Shown in pieces: positions 6,206-13,753 of a stretch of 36,472 bases of DNA. A program made the position numbers and the translations under genes. Origin of the DNA: a virus; IMG/VR virus record IMGVR_UViG_3300025115_000033, positions 1-36,472 of that record. One strand, written 5' to 3'. Each line of letters opens with the position of its first letter. Within the stretch, counting starts at the first letter, position 1. Under the pieces are notes generated by a model. The model saw only the letters and a program-made list of their open reading frames with translations. It did no database searches and was not told where the DNA came from.

Positions 6206-6969
6206 TGGCGAGGACGAAGAAGGGCGAGGCGACCGAGTCGCTTCCGCTGGTGGATGAACAGGTCGCAACGACCGAGGCCGTGGCTGAGGTGTCACAGCCC
6301 GATGTGCTGCTGCCGTCCGAGGACGATCAAGGTGGTCGTGTGGTCTTGCGCCCACGCGACGAGGTGACTGCCGAGATCGAGGCGGCTGCGTGGGATGAGC
6401 AGACGCTCTTCCAGATCATCTGCGATGTGGTGGAGCCGTTCAGGCCTGAACTCGGCTGGACCTACGCCCAGCACCTTGAGTTCTCCGATGCGCTGCCGGA
6501 ACTGCTGGAGAAGGCTGTGGGCATGGACCTCGACGTGCGCCCGTTGCAGGAGTCGTTGGCCGCTCAAGTCGCTGGACTCGAGGCACAGGCCAGTCACTAC
6601 CACGACACGGCTCGTGGATTCGAGGCGAAGGCGCGGGCGCGTGAAGACGTGCTTTCGATTCTCGACAACGCACTCCTCAGCGTTGTCCAACAGAACGGCA
6701 GCGAGTTCGGCAAGGCCGGGAACAAGCGCCTCACGCTCGGTGGCACGGATTACAAGACGGCCAGCAGTCAGAGCCTCGTCGTGAACCAGACGAAGCGTGA
6801 CGAGGTGGAACTCGATCATCCCGAGTGGCTTGAGGAGCCAAAGGAGCCGGGAATCTCCACCAGCAAGGTGAAGGCCGCGCTGAAGAGACTTGCCGAGAAC
6901 GAGCAGCGCGAGGCGATCCGCAAGTACGGGTTCGTCATCAACACGAAGTGGCGGCTGGACTACAAGTAG
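6205..6969 (+). CDS. Siphovirus Gp157-like protein
   Basis: The 254-residue product has an acidic, low-complexity N-terminus, a long helical middle (about residues 100-160, DVRPLQESLAAQVAGLEAQA and onward) and a C-terminal half with a family-like layout. That half reads KRLTLGGTDYKTASSQSLVV, then DHPEWLEEP, then STSKVKAALKR. This order resembles Siphovirus Gp157 proteins, linked to phage resistance and replication or recombination modules. It is the first gene of a recombination operon (annealing protein and SSB follow). Gam-like nuclease inhibitors share a similar helical layout, so that is the alternative. Confidence 0.55.
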   Translation: MARTKKGEATESLPLVDEQVATTEAVAEVSQPDVLLPSEDDQGGRVVLRPRDEVTAEIEAAAWDEQTLFQIICDVVEPFRPELGWTYAQHLEFSDALPELLEKAVGMDLDVRPLQESLAAQVAGLEAQASHYHDTARGFEAKARAREDVLSILDNALLSVVQQNGSEFGKAGNKRLTLGGTDYKTASSQSLVVNQTKRDEVELDHPEWLEEPKEPGISTSKVKAALKRLAENEQREAIRKYGFVINTKWRLDYK

Positions 6970-6980
6970 GAGCGTGACAC

Positions 6981-7937
6981 ATGGACATCTCTGTGCAGGA
7001 ACTCAGGGAGGGTGTGGCCCGACTCTCTGAGATCATCAAGTCGATGGGCGTCGACACCGACGCTGGCGAACCCATCGGCAACCTTCGCCTCTATAACCGC
7101 GTGAGACAGCCGCCGGGGACCGCGCTTCGGCAGATCAGCGGCGGGCACCTCAACGGCAAGACCGACATCAATCCGCAATGGCGCATCGAGGCGCTCACGG
7201 CGGTGTTCGGCCCCGTTGGAATCGGCTGGGGTTACCGCATCCTCAAGCTGTGGAACGTCAAGCCGAGCGACAAGAGCGGCGTTGTCCTCGCCTTTGCGAG
7301 GATTGCGTTGTGGTACCGCGACCCTGTGACACACCAGCGGAGCGAAGACATCGAGGGCATCGGCGGCAACGAGATGGTGAGTGTCGAGGGTGGCTTCGTT
7401 CAAGACCCTGACAGCCCTCGCGACAAGATGCGCGTGGCGATGGCTGAGAAGCCCAACGACGAGTGCTACAAGATGGCCGTGACCGACGCCATCAGCGTGT
7501 GCGCGAAGACCATCGGCGTTGCTGGAGACATCTACGCTGGCGCGTGGGACGGCAGCAAGTATACTCGCGAGATTCCTTCCGACAACGCGGAGCCTCGCGA
7601 GGTCATGCGGCCTCCAAGTCAGCAGAAGCCGCAACCGCAACCAGCCGCACAACAGAAGGCGCTCTCCGACGAGGAAACCAACCAACTAACAGAGAGCGTT
7701 CTCGGCAAGGTGATGGCGTGTGCCACGGTCGACGCTGCGAAGGCGGCAGCGAATGCGTGCCTCCCGATGGAACTCATGCAACTCAAGCGGAGGCCGAAGG
7801 AGCGGGCGAGTGTGATGGCAGCGATCCAGCAGCACATCTCCAGTCTTGAAGCCCTTGCCGCTGCTGGTGTCGAAGGCCCGCACGGTGTTGGACACGGGAG
7901 CCGTGTCCTTCGCAGCGAAGAAGGAGGGCAGTCCTGA
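6981..7937 (+). CDS. Single-strand annealing protein, Rad52/ERF type
   Basis: The 318-residue product carries recognisable annealing-protein features. INPQWRIEALTAVFGPVGIG (near residues 56-75) matches the Rad52/Sak-type start. Next comes a strand-rich core (WGYRILKLWNV, ALWYRDP). Then KMAVTDAISVCAKTIGVAGD with IYAGAWDG matches the A-x-TDA-x-K...G motif shared by Rad52, ERF and DUF1071 families. The C-terminus is Gln/Pro-rich and variable, as usual. It would coat and pair single strands during phage recombination. GTGACAC abuts its ATG (GTGACACATG), and SSB follows on ATGG overlap. Confidence 0.85.
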   Translation: MDISVQELREGVARLSEIIKSMGVDTDAGEPIGNLRLYNRVRQPPGTALRQISGGHLNGKTDINPQWRIEALTAVFGPVGIGWGYRILKLWNVKPSDKSGVVLAFARIALWYRDPVTHQRSEDIEGIGGNEMVSVEGGFVQDPDSPRDKMRVAMAEKPNDECYKMAVTDAISVCAKTIGVAGDIYAGAWDGSKYTREIPSDNAEPREVMRPPSQQKPQPQPAAQQKALSDEETNQLTESVLGKVMACATVDAAKAAANACLPMELMQLKRRPKERASVMAAIQQHISSLEALAAAGVEGPHGVGHGSRVLRSEEGGQS

Positions 7938-8368
7938 TGGCACTCGATCACAACCTCATCATCCTCTGTGGACGCTGTGGCAAGGACGCTGAGAACCGCG
8001 TGACACAGGGCGGCAAGAGCATCACCAGCCTCAGCGTTGCCACCAGCGCAGGCAAAGACAAGACCGACTGGCACAAGATCATCGTGTGGGACGGCCACGA
8101 CAGCGTCCGAAACGCACGCAAGGGCGACACGATACTCGCCGAAGGTCGCCTCACCTACAACGAGTTCGAAGACAAGGAAGGCCGCAAGGTTCGATTCGCC
8201 GAGGTGGTGGCCTTCCGTTGCAGCGTGTTCTCGAAGCACGAGGTGGACTACGACACCGGGGCTGGTGTGTCACGTCCTGCGGCAGCGACAGGAAACTACG
8301 GCCTCAGTCCTGACGGCACCGATCCCACTTGGCAGGGCGGCGGCGACGCTGATGACCTTCCGTTCTGA
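7937..8368 (+). CDS. ssb: Single-stranded DNA-binding protein
   Basis: The 143-residue product is a typical SSB. The N-terminal OB-fold includes NLIILCGRCGKDAENRV, SVATSAGKDKTDWHKIIVWD and the strand GDTILAEGRLTYNEFEDKEG. A Gly/Asp-rich linker ends in the acidic tip DADDLPF that recruits partner proteins. It overlaps the annealing-protein gene, the usual pairing in phage recombination modules. Confidence 0.95.
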   Translation: MALDHNLIILCGRCGKDAENRVTQGGKSITSLSVATSAGKDKTDWHKIIVWDGHDSVRNARKGDTILAEGRLTYNEFEDKEGRKVRFAEVVAFRCSVFSKHEVDYDTGAGVSRPAAATGNYGLSPDGTDPTWQGGGDADDLPF

Positions 8369-8379
8369 GAACTCCACGA

Positions 8380-8412
8380 GGGAGCGGCTGGCCGATACTG
8401 CTGGCCGCTCCC
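8380..8412 (+). terminator. GC-rich hairpin after ssb, no T-run
   Basis: GGGAGCGGC (8380-8388) pairs perfectly with GCCGCTCCC (8404-8412) around a 15-base loop. No T-run follows, so it may slow rather than stop transcription. It separates the recombination genes from the replication initiator. Confidence 0.5.
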
Positions 8413-8434
8413 GCTATCAACGCAGGAGGATCGC

Positions 8435-9223
8435 GTGGGGTTCAATCTCGTTCCAGATACCACGCTCGACCAACTTGTGAGCCTTGAGCCGCACGCACGG
8501 CTCATCGTCCTCTCCTGCTGGTGCCTTCCAGATCGCCGCTGGGGCGGTCTGTTCACGGTGAGCGCAAAGCGTCTCGCACACTACACAGGTCTGAGCGTGT
8601 CACAAGTCGAGAACTCTCTACTCAGAGTGTCGGAGTCAATCGTGGAGTGGGATGCCGCTCTCGACTTGCTGTGGGTTCCCGGCATTGCAGTCGCCGACAT
8701 GGCACGATGCTCCAACGCGAAGCAGTTGAAGGGCCTCGCCACCAACATCAAGCAGGCCCCGGCGTGCCCGTTGAGGGAGAGGGCCGTTGCGTACCTCATT
8801 GCCCTACCTCACGCCCTATCGAATGACCTATCGATAGCCCTATCGAATGACCTATCGATAACCCCACCGATAGGCCCCGTTGGCGTAGGCGTTGGCGTAG
8901 GCGTTGGGAAACCCTCCCAAGCGCCCGCTCCAGTAGAGGCCTCCGACGAGGAGTGTGATGCCGCTATGGCTGCTGTCCACGAATGGACTCGCATTCTCAA
9001 AGGCACACGACACGCGGTGACACAGGAACAAGTCGACGCCTACTCCGATGAATTCATCCGCGTTGTGGCCTCTGTGACACAGGAAGAGGCGAAACGCATG
9101 GCGCTCGCCGTGCGTGCGAACAAGTGGCTCCGCGAGGAGGCTGGTGTGGTGAGCTTCCCGTGGGCGATCAAGAACAAAGAGCGGCTTCTCCGTGGTGAGT
9201 GGTCGCCAGATTCCAAGAGGTGA
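8435..9223 (+). CDS. Replication initiator / replisome organiser carrying internal iterons
   Basis: The 262-residue product has an N-terminal winged-helix-like domain (SLEPHARLIVLSCWCLPDRR, then VSAKRLAHYTGLSVSQVENS). A low-complexity linker follows (ALSNDLSI twice, then a VG repeat), and then a helical C-terminal domain (DAAMAAVHEWTRILKGTRHA to SFPWAIKNKERLLRGEW). This resembles lambda O or DnaD-like phage initiators, where DNA binding and helicase-loader contact are split by a linker encoded by the origin. The linker DNA here holds tandem repeats (8814-8910). GTG at 8435 has CAGGAGG upstream. No phage helicase or polymerase is seen, so host replication proteins are presumably recruited. Confidence 0.7.
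   Translation: MGFNLVPDTTLDQLVSLEPHARLIVLSCWCLPDRRWGGLFTVSAKRLAHYTGLSVSQVENSLLRVSESIVEWDAALDLLWVPGIAVADMARCSNAKQLKGLATNIKQAPACPLRERAVAYLIALPHALSNDLSIALSNDLSITPPIGPVGVGVGVGVGKPSQAPAPVEASDEECDAAMAAVHEWTRILKGTRHAVTQEQVDAYSDEFIRVVASVTQEEAKRMALAVRANKWLREEAGVVSFPWAIKNKERLLRGEWSPDSKR
8814..8875. repeat. Iterons, candidate replication origin
   Basis: Two adjacent 24-bp direct repeats (8814-8837 and 8838-8861) differ only at the last base. Each contains CCTATCGA twice, giving four evenly placed copies 12 bases apart. An inverted half site, CGATAGG (8869-8875), follows. They lie inside the initiator gene, as the lambda origin lies inside O. The surrounding DNA is not strikingly A+T-rich, so the melting site is not clear. 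Confidence 0.7.
8883..8910. repeat. Short tandem repeat GGCGTAGGCGTT
   Basis: Two exact 12-bp units plus a partial third directly follow the iterons and encode the alternating Val-Gly linker of the initiator. It may be part of the origin or simply a slippage-prone linker. Confidence 0.7.
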
Positions 9224-9225
9224 GC

Positions 9226-9510
9226 ATGACCGAGATCGTGGCACTACCACCAACGGAGCCGCTTTCGCTCCACGTTTGGGGATTGATGAAGCGGCTGGGC
9301 ACAGGCGACCGCGAGATGATTGAGGCGCTCATAGCGTTCCACGGACGCAAGGAAACTCCAGCGGGCATCAACGTCGAGATGGTGAAGAGGGCACAGAGAA
9401 TCCTCTCAGCACTTGTGTCACGCCTCGATGAGACTCAGTTCGCAGCCAGCGGAAGATTCAAGGTCGAGCGATCGCCGTACTTGGGTGTCCTCTACATCGT
9501 GAAGAGGTGA
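9226..9510 (+). CDS. Hypothetical protein downstream of the initiator
   Basis: A 94-residue product with a helical centre (SLHVWGLMKRLGTGDREMIE, then GINVEMVKRAQRILSALVSR) and a strand-like end (RFKVERSPYLGVLYIVKR). The position after an initiator is where phages often keep a helicase loader, but this protein is short and has no Walker motif. It looks more like a small winged-helix protein. ATG at 9226 is preceded by GAGGTGAGC. Confidence 0.55.
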   Translation: MTEIVALPPTEPLSLHVWGLMKRLGTGDREMIEALIAFHGRKETPAGINVEMVKRAQRILSALVSRLDETQFAASGRFKVERSPYLGVLYIVKR

Positions 9511-9513
9511 CCC

Positions 9514-9699
9514 GTGACGGTGAAGATGACACGAAGGCAGAGCGACATCATGGCGTGCGCTCCTTGTGGTGCAGCCGCTCGGGCGGTAGAGCATGCGATC
9601 ATCAAGAAAGCGCAGAAGGCGAAAACAACGGTCGGCAGCGAGACGCTCGTGGTAACAGACTGCGAGGGCCGCGTTGCATGGACAGTAGTGCTGAGGTGA
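9514..9699 (+). CDS. Small hypothetical protein
   Basis: A 61-residue product (MTVKMTRRQSDIMACAPCGA...) with a central helix and one CxxC. GTG at 9514 is chosen because GAGG lies upstream; ATG at 9526 is an alternative. Its TGA stop is inside a GTGACAC motif whose last C directly precedes the next ATG by one A-free junction (GTGACACATG). No family is recognised. Confidence 0.5.
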   Translation: MTVKMTRRQSDIMACAPCGAAARAVEHAIIKKAQKAKTTVGSETLVVTDCEGRVAWTVVLR

Positions 9700-9702
9700 C
9701 AC

Positions 9703-9975
9703 ATGGAGTGCAGGAACTGTGGTGAGAGGCTTCGAAGCATCAACATCTGTGGCCTCATGGCGGAAGAAGAAGAGCTTGGCCTCAACAGCATCGCGTGTCC
9801 TCGAAACGGCATTCGAGGCGATTGCCCGCTCCCGCAGGAGCAGCGGGCGGCTGTGACACACGCAACACCGCTCGTCAACACATGGTGGCCGAGTGGAACA
9901 CGAGTGGAGATCTCCACCACGAGAACTCGTGGCGGGGAGTCGATGGGCACAACGCAGCTTGTGCTGGAGGTGTAG
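9703..9975 (+). CDS. Small Cys-rich protein
   Basis: A 90-residue product beginning MECRNCGERLRSINICG, a CxxC typical of zinc-ribbon starts, with more Cys at 16, 32 and 41. The C-terminal half is beta-like (GTRVEISTTRT). No family is recognised. It starts immediately after a GTGACAC motif. Confidence 0.55.
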   Translation: MECRNCGERLRSINICGLMAEEEELGLNSIACPRNGIRGDCPLPQEQRAAVTHATPLVNTWWPSGTRVEISTTRTRGGESMGTTQLVLEV

Positions 9976-9976
9976 T

Positions 9977-10210
9977 GTGCAGCATCTCATTGCAGCCGAC
10001 TGGCAGGAGTTCGCCAAACGCTTCCCCGAAGCGAGGGTGTGGTTGCGTGGCCGTGGACTCTGGCGAGAACGCGAGGCGTTGGAACACGAGGCGAAGTGGA
10101 GTCATGAACCGCCGTGGCACGTGAGAAAGCGGGCGGAATGGGTGCAGCAGCGGCTCGCCGATCTCAGGCCGCTCGATCTCAGCGCAGACGAACCAAAGGA
10201 GACGACATGA
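9977..10210 (+). CDS. Hypothetical protein
   Basis: A 77-residue, Trp/Arg-rich product (DWQEFAKRFPEARVWLRGRG...), mostly helical and basic in the middle. I chose GTG at 9977 because GGAGG ends eight bases earlier and the previous gene stops at 9975; longer in-frame starts would overlap that gene fully. No family is recognised. Confidence 0.5.
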   Translation: MQHLIAADWQEFAKRFPEARVWLRGRGLWREREALEHEAKWSHEPPWHVRKRAEWVQQRLADLRPLDLSADEPKETT

Positions 10211-10431
10211 GTAAGCTGAAGAAAGAACTCGACCGCTGCGGGCCTTGTGTTGAGAGGGTCGCTGAGAAGGCGAAGACATGCCGTGCGTGTGGCACACCAG
10301 TTCAGCCGGGATTCACGCTCTGTGATCCATGCTGGCAGCGAGAGTACGGTGTCGACTTCTGCGAACCCGACAACAGGCCGCGAGAGCGTGAAGGAGGAAA
10401 CGATGGCTCGCCGCAATCTTCTCCACGTTGA
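10207..10431 (+). CDS. Small zinc-ribbon protein
   Basis: A 74-residue product with three Cys pairs: CGPC (11-14), CRACG (26-29) and CDPC (about 42-45). The last two, 12 residues apart, form a classic zinc-ribbon knuckle (TCRACGTPVQPGFTLCDPCW). ATGA overlap with the previous gene. Such small ribbons often bind nucleic acid or a polymerase, but the target here is unknown. Confidence 0.65.
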   Translation: MSKLKKELDRCGPCVERVAEKAKTCRACGTPVQPGFTLCDPCWQREYGVDFCEPDNRPREREGGNDGSPQSSPR

Positions 10432-10675
10432 CAAGCTCGACGACTTCAAGGCGTTTCTCACGTGGGCCGGATACGCCTATCGCGACGGACGAGGCTACTT
10501 CCAAGTTCTTCAGATTCGTGTCGAACGGTTGTGGTCGCGAGGTTTCGTGTGGCACTCAATCTTTCGGAAGCTGCCGCGAGAAGGTGCCCAGCACTACACG
10601 GTGCCGGAGCCGCTTATCCCTCTCGTGCAGTCTTACATCGACCACAGAAATCGGGAGAAGTTGTGTCACAAGTAA
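10403..10675 (+). CDS. Hypothetical protein
   Basis: A 90-residue product (LLHVDKLDDFKAFLTWAGYA..., then GYFQVLQIRVERLW). The start at 10403 has AAGGAGG upstream, inside the previous gene, so the two overlap by 29 bases. Aromatic-rich and probably globular; no family is recognised. Confidence 0.6.
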   Translation: MARRNLLHVDKLDDFKAFLTWAGYAYRDGRGYFQVLQIRVERLWSRGFVWHSIFRKLPREGAQHYTVPEPLIPLVQSYIDHRNREKLCHK

Positions 10676-10923
10676 TCATCCGTCGCTGTGCTGTGCTGCC
10701 ATACAAGGTGCGGCCCCGAAAACCAGCGGAGGCCAAGTATCGAGTGGACGGCGAGCAGCGGTGCCGCTTCTGCGCTCCGACCTACCGCGATGGTCGTGAC
10801 ACGGCGGTATGCGGAAGCATGTGGAAGGGCAGCATCTGCACTCGTCCTGCTGGGCACAGAGGAGAGCACGTTGCTTGCGGCAACAACCACTGTGACTTGA
10901 AGCGATGGAGGAACGTGCTGTGA
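10663..10923 (+). CDS. Small Cys-rich protein
   Basis: An 86-residue product from a GTG that is the first codon of a GTGTCAC motif. Residues 35-80 hold CRFC, then C, C and C/H positions (AVCGSMWKGSICTRPAGHRG, then HVACGNNHC), consistent with one or two zinc sites. The overlap with the gene before is 13 bases. The frame extends further upstream, but those starts would overlap the previous gene heavily. Confidence 0.5.
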   Translation: MSQVIIRRCAVLPYKVRPRKPAEAKYRVDGEQRCRFCAPTYRDGRDTAVCGSMWKGSICTRPAGHRGEHVACGNNHCDLKRWRNVL

Positions 10924-11183
10924 CACAAAAGAGGCAGCGTGTCGCTGGGAGGTTGTTGAGTCGGAGCGAACTCCGGCTGATTCTCCATCAGGGCGGCTAC
11001 TCGAAAGTCGGTGACAAGGAACTCGATGACCTTGAGGCCGCGATGCGTGAGACGCTCGCCTCTCGCATTCGTGCCGCTCGTGGTTACCGAGCGACGAAGA
11101 AGCGTGGATGGAAGCTCACCAGTGGAGAGGCCGTGTTCATTGGCGGGCTTCCCACACCGAAGGCGAAGGAGGTGACACGGTGA
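10920..11183 (+). CDS. Hypothetical basic protein
   Basis: An 87-residue product (VTQKRQRVAGRLLSRSELRL...), basic and mainly helical. GTG at 10920 overlaps the upstream stop as GTGA, is part of a GTGACAC motif and lies seven bases after GGAGGA. ATG at 10905 would add five residues but has a poorer site. No family is recognised. Confidence 0.55.
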   Translation: MTQKRQRVAGRLLSRSELRLILHQGGYSKVGDKELDDLEAAMRETLASRIRAARGYRATKKRGWKLTSGEAVFIGGLPTPKAKEVTR

Positions 11184-11428
11184 GCGTGAACCGCAAAACA
11201 GCCGAGAAGCAATGCGAACAGTTGTTGGAGCTTCTGCGCGAGCAGCCGGTGACACAACTCGACGCAATCCGTGAACTCGGCTGCATGAGGCTCGCCAGCC
11301 GCATCTACGACTTGCGCCGTCGAGGTCACATCATCGACACGCATCGTGTCCTCATGCTGGGCCGATTCGGCAGCAATCGCATCGCCGAGTACCGCCTCGT
11401 CAGGGAGTGGAATCATGGCCGACCCTGA
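11180..11428 (+). CDS. Helix-turn-helix protein, HTH_39-like
   Basis: The 82-residue product matches the small phage winged-helix type of HTH_39. EKQCEQLLELLREQPVTQLD forms helices 1 and 2, then AIRELGCMRLASRIYDLRRR is the recognition helix, and GHIIDT starts the wing. Such proteins are common in phage early operons and presumably bind DNA. GTG at 11180 overlaps the previous stop (GTGA). Confidence 0.7.
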   Translation: MSVNRKTAEKQCEQLLELLREQPVTQLDAIRELGCMRLASRIYDLRRRGHIIDTHRVLMLGRFGSNRIAEYRLVREWNHGRP

Positions 11429-11618
11429 TCTCCAGCGTGTCATCGTGAGCGTGCGAAGAGGGTTCTCTCTTGAGATCACTTGCGACTTCGCCTCGTGGAT
11501 GACGCATCAGGCGGCTGCAACCGTTGCGAGGGAGTTGTCTGTGGCAATGGGCGTTGAGGTGGTTCTACGCCGAGCGGTCGTAGAACAGGGCGGGGACGAT
11601 GTTCCACGTGGAACGTGA
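11415..11618 (+). CDS. Hypothetical protein
   Basis: A 67-residue product with a strand-helix pattern (LQRVIVSVRRGFSLEITCDF, then HQAAATVARELSVAMGVEVV). It overlaps the previous gene by 14 bases. Its stop is inside a GTGACAC motif (11615-11621). No family is recognised. Confidence 0.55.
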   Translation: MADPDLQRVIVSVRRGFSLEITCDFASWMTHQAAATVARELSVAMGVEVVLRRAVVEQGGDDVPRGT

Positions 11619-11645
11619 CACACGGCCAAAGTGCAGGGAGTTGAG

Positions 11646-12050
11646 ATGCAACAACAGGATCGAGAGAACGTGCTGGCTTGGGCTGTCTACTTGAACGGCG
11701 CTGAGAGCCAGATGATGAAGGCCGCAGAAGAGATGGCCGAGGCGGCAGCGGCCATCATCCGCCTCGTGAACTTCCGCCGCTCCGATAGCTTGGAGCATGT
11801 GCAGGAGGAACTGGCAGACGTGCGGATCATGCTCGACCAGATCATGCCGCTCGTCGGTGTGGCACCTGTGAAGAGCTTCGAGGACGCCAAGCTGGTGCGA
11901 CTCCACAAGCGCCTCCTTGCCGAGACACGCCGTCGTGTCAATGAGAATCACCAGTTGCGCGGCTGCACGACCTCAGCCGAAGAGATTGCCGCCGAGGCCG
12001 AGATCGCGCTGTCGATGTCACCCACCGAGTACAACAGGAGGGGCATGTGA
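11646..12050 (+). CDS. MazG-like nucleotide pyrophosphohydrolase
   Basis: The 134-residue product has the helical metal-binding signature of MazG-type enzymes: KAAEEMAEAAAAI (about residues 25-37) and EELADVRIMLDQI (54-66), that is ExxE...ExxD. These enzymes hydrolyse nucleoside triphosphates to monophosphates. In phages they may act on alarmone-linked pools or clean non-canonical nucleotides. The C-terminal half is longer than the minimal domain and not recognised. ATG at 11646 follows GGGAGTTGAG. Confidence 0.7.
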   Translation: MQQQDRENVLAWAVYLNGAESQMMKAAEEMAEAAAAIIRLVNFRRSDSLEHVQEELADVRIMLDQIMPLVGVAPVKSFEDAKLVRLHKRLLAETRRRVNENHQLRGCTTSAEEIAAEAEIALSMSPTEYNRRGM

Positions 12051-12253
12051 CACGGAAGCTCGGCAGAGATGTAGAGGTGGGCGACCTCGTTGTCACCATG
12101 TACTCGCCGGGGAGTGCCCGCCGCGTGGAGCGCATCGAACCCTATCGTGGGCCGTATCGGAACGAGGCAGCTTTTCTCGGCTGTCGTGTCGCCGACTTTG
12201 AGAACGGCGGTGGGGTCACGCTCTTCGCAACTGAAACCTACGAGGTGCTGTGA
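12047..12253 (+). CDS. Small hypothetical protein
   Basis: A 68-residue product, probably beta-barrel-like (DVEVGDLVVTMYSPGSARRV, then VADFENGGGVTLFATETYEV). The pattern resembles small SH3-like or KOW-type domains, but this is weak. GTG at 12047 overlaps the previous stop and coincides with a GTGACAC motif. Confidence 0.5.
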   Translation: MTRKLGRDVEVGDLVVTMYSPGSARRVERIEPYRGPYRNEAAFLGCRVADFENGGGVTLFATETYEVL

Positions 12254-12990
12254 TGAGCCAGAAGTTCAAGGTTGGCCGACATCTCTGGCGGAAGGTCGGC
12301 AGCGGCTGGGTGGAGATGGTGGTCATCGGAGTCAGCACCAACATCGGCCTCATCACGAACGGGCCGTCGAGCGCGTGGGCACATCCTGTTGACAAGCCAG
12401 ACGAGGCTGAGATGTGGCCCGCTCTGGTGGTGCGGACATGGCGTCTCACGAAGCCAAGGCCCACGGCGCGGGAGCATGGTGTGACACACAACCTCCTCGT
12501 CGATCTCGGTCGCAAGTGGCTGATGAGCCGGGGCTGCGTGGTGGTCGTCACAGAACCCAGAAGCGGCTGGAAGAACACGACCAACGAGGAGCCGGATGTC
12601 ATCGGCTGGGAAGCTGATGGCACATGCTGGGTTCTCGAAGCGAAGACGAGCCGCAGCGACTTCCATGCCGACCGCAAGAAAGAATGGCGTGACACAGGGG
12701 TTGGACTTGGGAATCGAAGGTGCTACGTTTGCCCCGAAGGACTACTCAGGGCCGAAGAACTGCCTTTCGGCTGGGGACTGATCGAACTCCCGGTGTCCAA
12801 TGACTACCGCAATCCAAGACTCAAGCAGCGTCACCACGGCCAAGCGTTTGAACACAACGAACGCGAGAGCCTGATCTCCCTTGTCTCTGCGTGTCGTCGA
12901 ATCGGCAGCAGAGATTCTCGTGTCACATGCACGCACTACCGCGTGTCCAACAAGGGCAAGACATCTGTGACAACGGAGGACGAGGAGTGA
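12253..12990 (+). CDS. PD-(D/E)XK nuclease-like protein
   Basis: The 245-residue product has a PD-(D/E)XK core at residues 110-145. PDVIGWE (Asp115) is followed by WVLEAKTS, giving Glu129-x-Lys131, with a supporting His/Asp helix (SRSDFHADRKKEW). A helical segment before it (LLVDLGRKWLMSRGCVVVVT) supplies the usual first strand and helix. Phages use such enzymes as recombination exonucleases or repair nucleases. The N-terminal 70 residues look like an extra small beta domain. ATG at 12253 overlaps the upstream TGA. Confidence 0.75.
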   Translation: MSQKFKVGRHLWRKVGSGWVEMVVIGVSTNIGLITNGPSSAWAHPVDKPDEAEMWPALVVRTWRLTKPRPTAREHGVTHNLLVDLGRKWLMSRGCVVVVTEPRSGWKNTTNEEPDVIGWEADGTCWVLEAKTSRSDFHADRKKEWRDTGVGLGNRRCYVCPEGLLRAEELPFGWGLIELPVSNDYRNPRLKQRHHGQAFEHNERESLISLVSACRRIGSRDSRVTCTHYRVSNKGKTSVTTEDEE

Positions 12991-13220
12991 AACTCGACAG
13001 GCCCTATCGAATCGTCTGGCAAGGTCGTGATCGTGTGTGTCACGAGAGCTTTGCTGACGAGGACTCGATGAACCAACGCTTTCGAACCCTTGAGCAGATT
13101 CTCACACGCGAGGCCGCTTCCACTTTGCATCGGGAGTATCCGAAGCAGAAGCAGCAGCGCACCAATTCAACCGGAGATATGTTCTCCATGGAGGTTCCTC
13201 ATGACGAAGCCGAAGAGTGA
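12987..13220 (+). CDS. Small hypothetical protein
   Basis: A 77-residue product (VKLDRPYRIVWQGRDRVCHE..., then FRTLEQILTREAASTLHREY) with a polar C-terminus. GTG at 12987 overlaps the stop of the nuclease gene (GTGA) after GAGGAC. It may act with that nuclease, but no family is recognised. Confidence 0.5.
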   Translation: MKLDRPYRIVWQGRDRVCHESFADEDSMNQRFRTLEQILTREAASTLHREYPKQKQQRTNSTGDMFSMEVPHDEAEE

Positions 13221-13749
13221 CAAGGGTGGTGGCACGATGAAGACCGTGCAGCGCGTCGACGCCCACAGCAAGCATGTCCCCAAGGCCCCTGATGAAGGCG
13301 TGGAGGTGGTGGCCGCTTCCATCGTGCCGAAGGAGGAGCAGGCCGGGAGCGACCTCGCTCCCTATTACCGCGAGGTCTGCGCCATCGTCGACTCCGCTGA
13401 GATGACGGCCACGGGCGGCTGGGCTGAGTTCTGGCGGATGATGCGCGGCATCGAGAAGAAGGCCCGCGAGGGCCTCGTCACCGCCGAGAAGATGAACGAG
13501 GTGCTGCGGATGCAGGCCGCGATCCAGTTCGTCGAACACAACGTCGAGTGGTTGTCCGAGCGCGTGGACAGCGTGAACGGCTGGGCCAAGCGTGCGCCGC
13601 TGTTTGCCGACTCCTACTGCTACGAGGCCAAGGTCAGCGAGGAGGATGGCGTTCTCCGTGTCACGGTCGTCAACACGAAGAGCGGCGAGATCATGACCGG
13701 TAAGTCGGCGCTGCCCTCCGAGGTGGTGGCCGCTGCCGTGAAGGAGTAG
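13201..13749 (+). CDS. Hypothetical protein
   Basis: A 182-residue product with a disordered, Lys/Pro-rich N-terminus (1-45), a helical middle (WAEFWRMMRGIEKKAREGLV, then MNEVLRMQAAIQFVEHNVEW) and a beta C-terminal part. GGAGG before the ATG at 13201 fixes the start. Codon use is smoother and more G+C-rich than in the small genes around it. No family is recognised. Confidence 0.65.
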   Translation: MTKPKSDKGGGTMKTVQRVDAHSKHVPKAPDEGVEVVAASIVPKEEQAGSDLAPYYREVCAIVDSAEMTATGGWAEFWRMMRGIEKKAREGLVTAEKMNEVLRMQAAIQFVEHNVEWLSERVDSVNGWAKRAPLFADSYCYEAKVSEEDGVLRVTVVNTKSGEIMTGKSALPSEVVAAAVKE

Positions 13750-13753
13750 GGGC

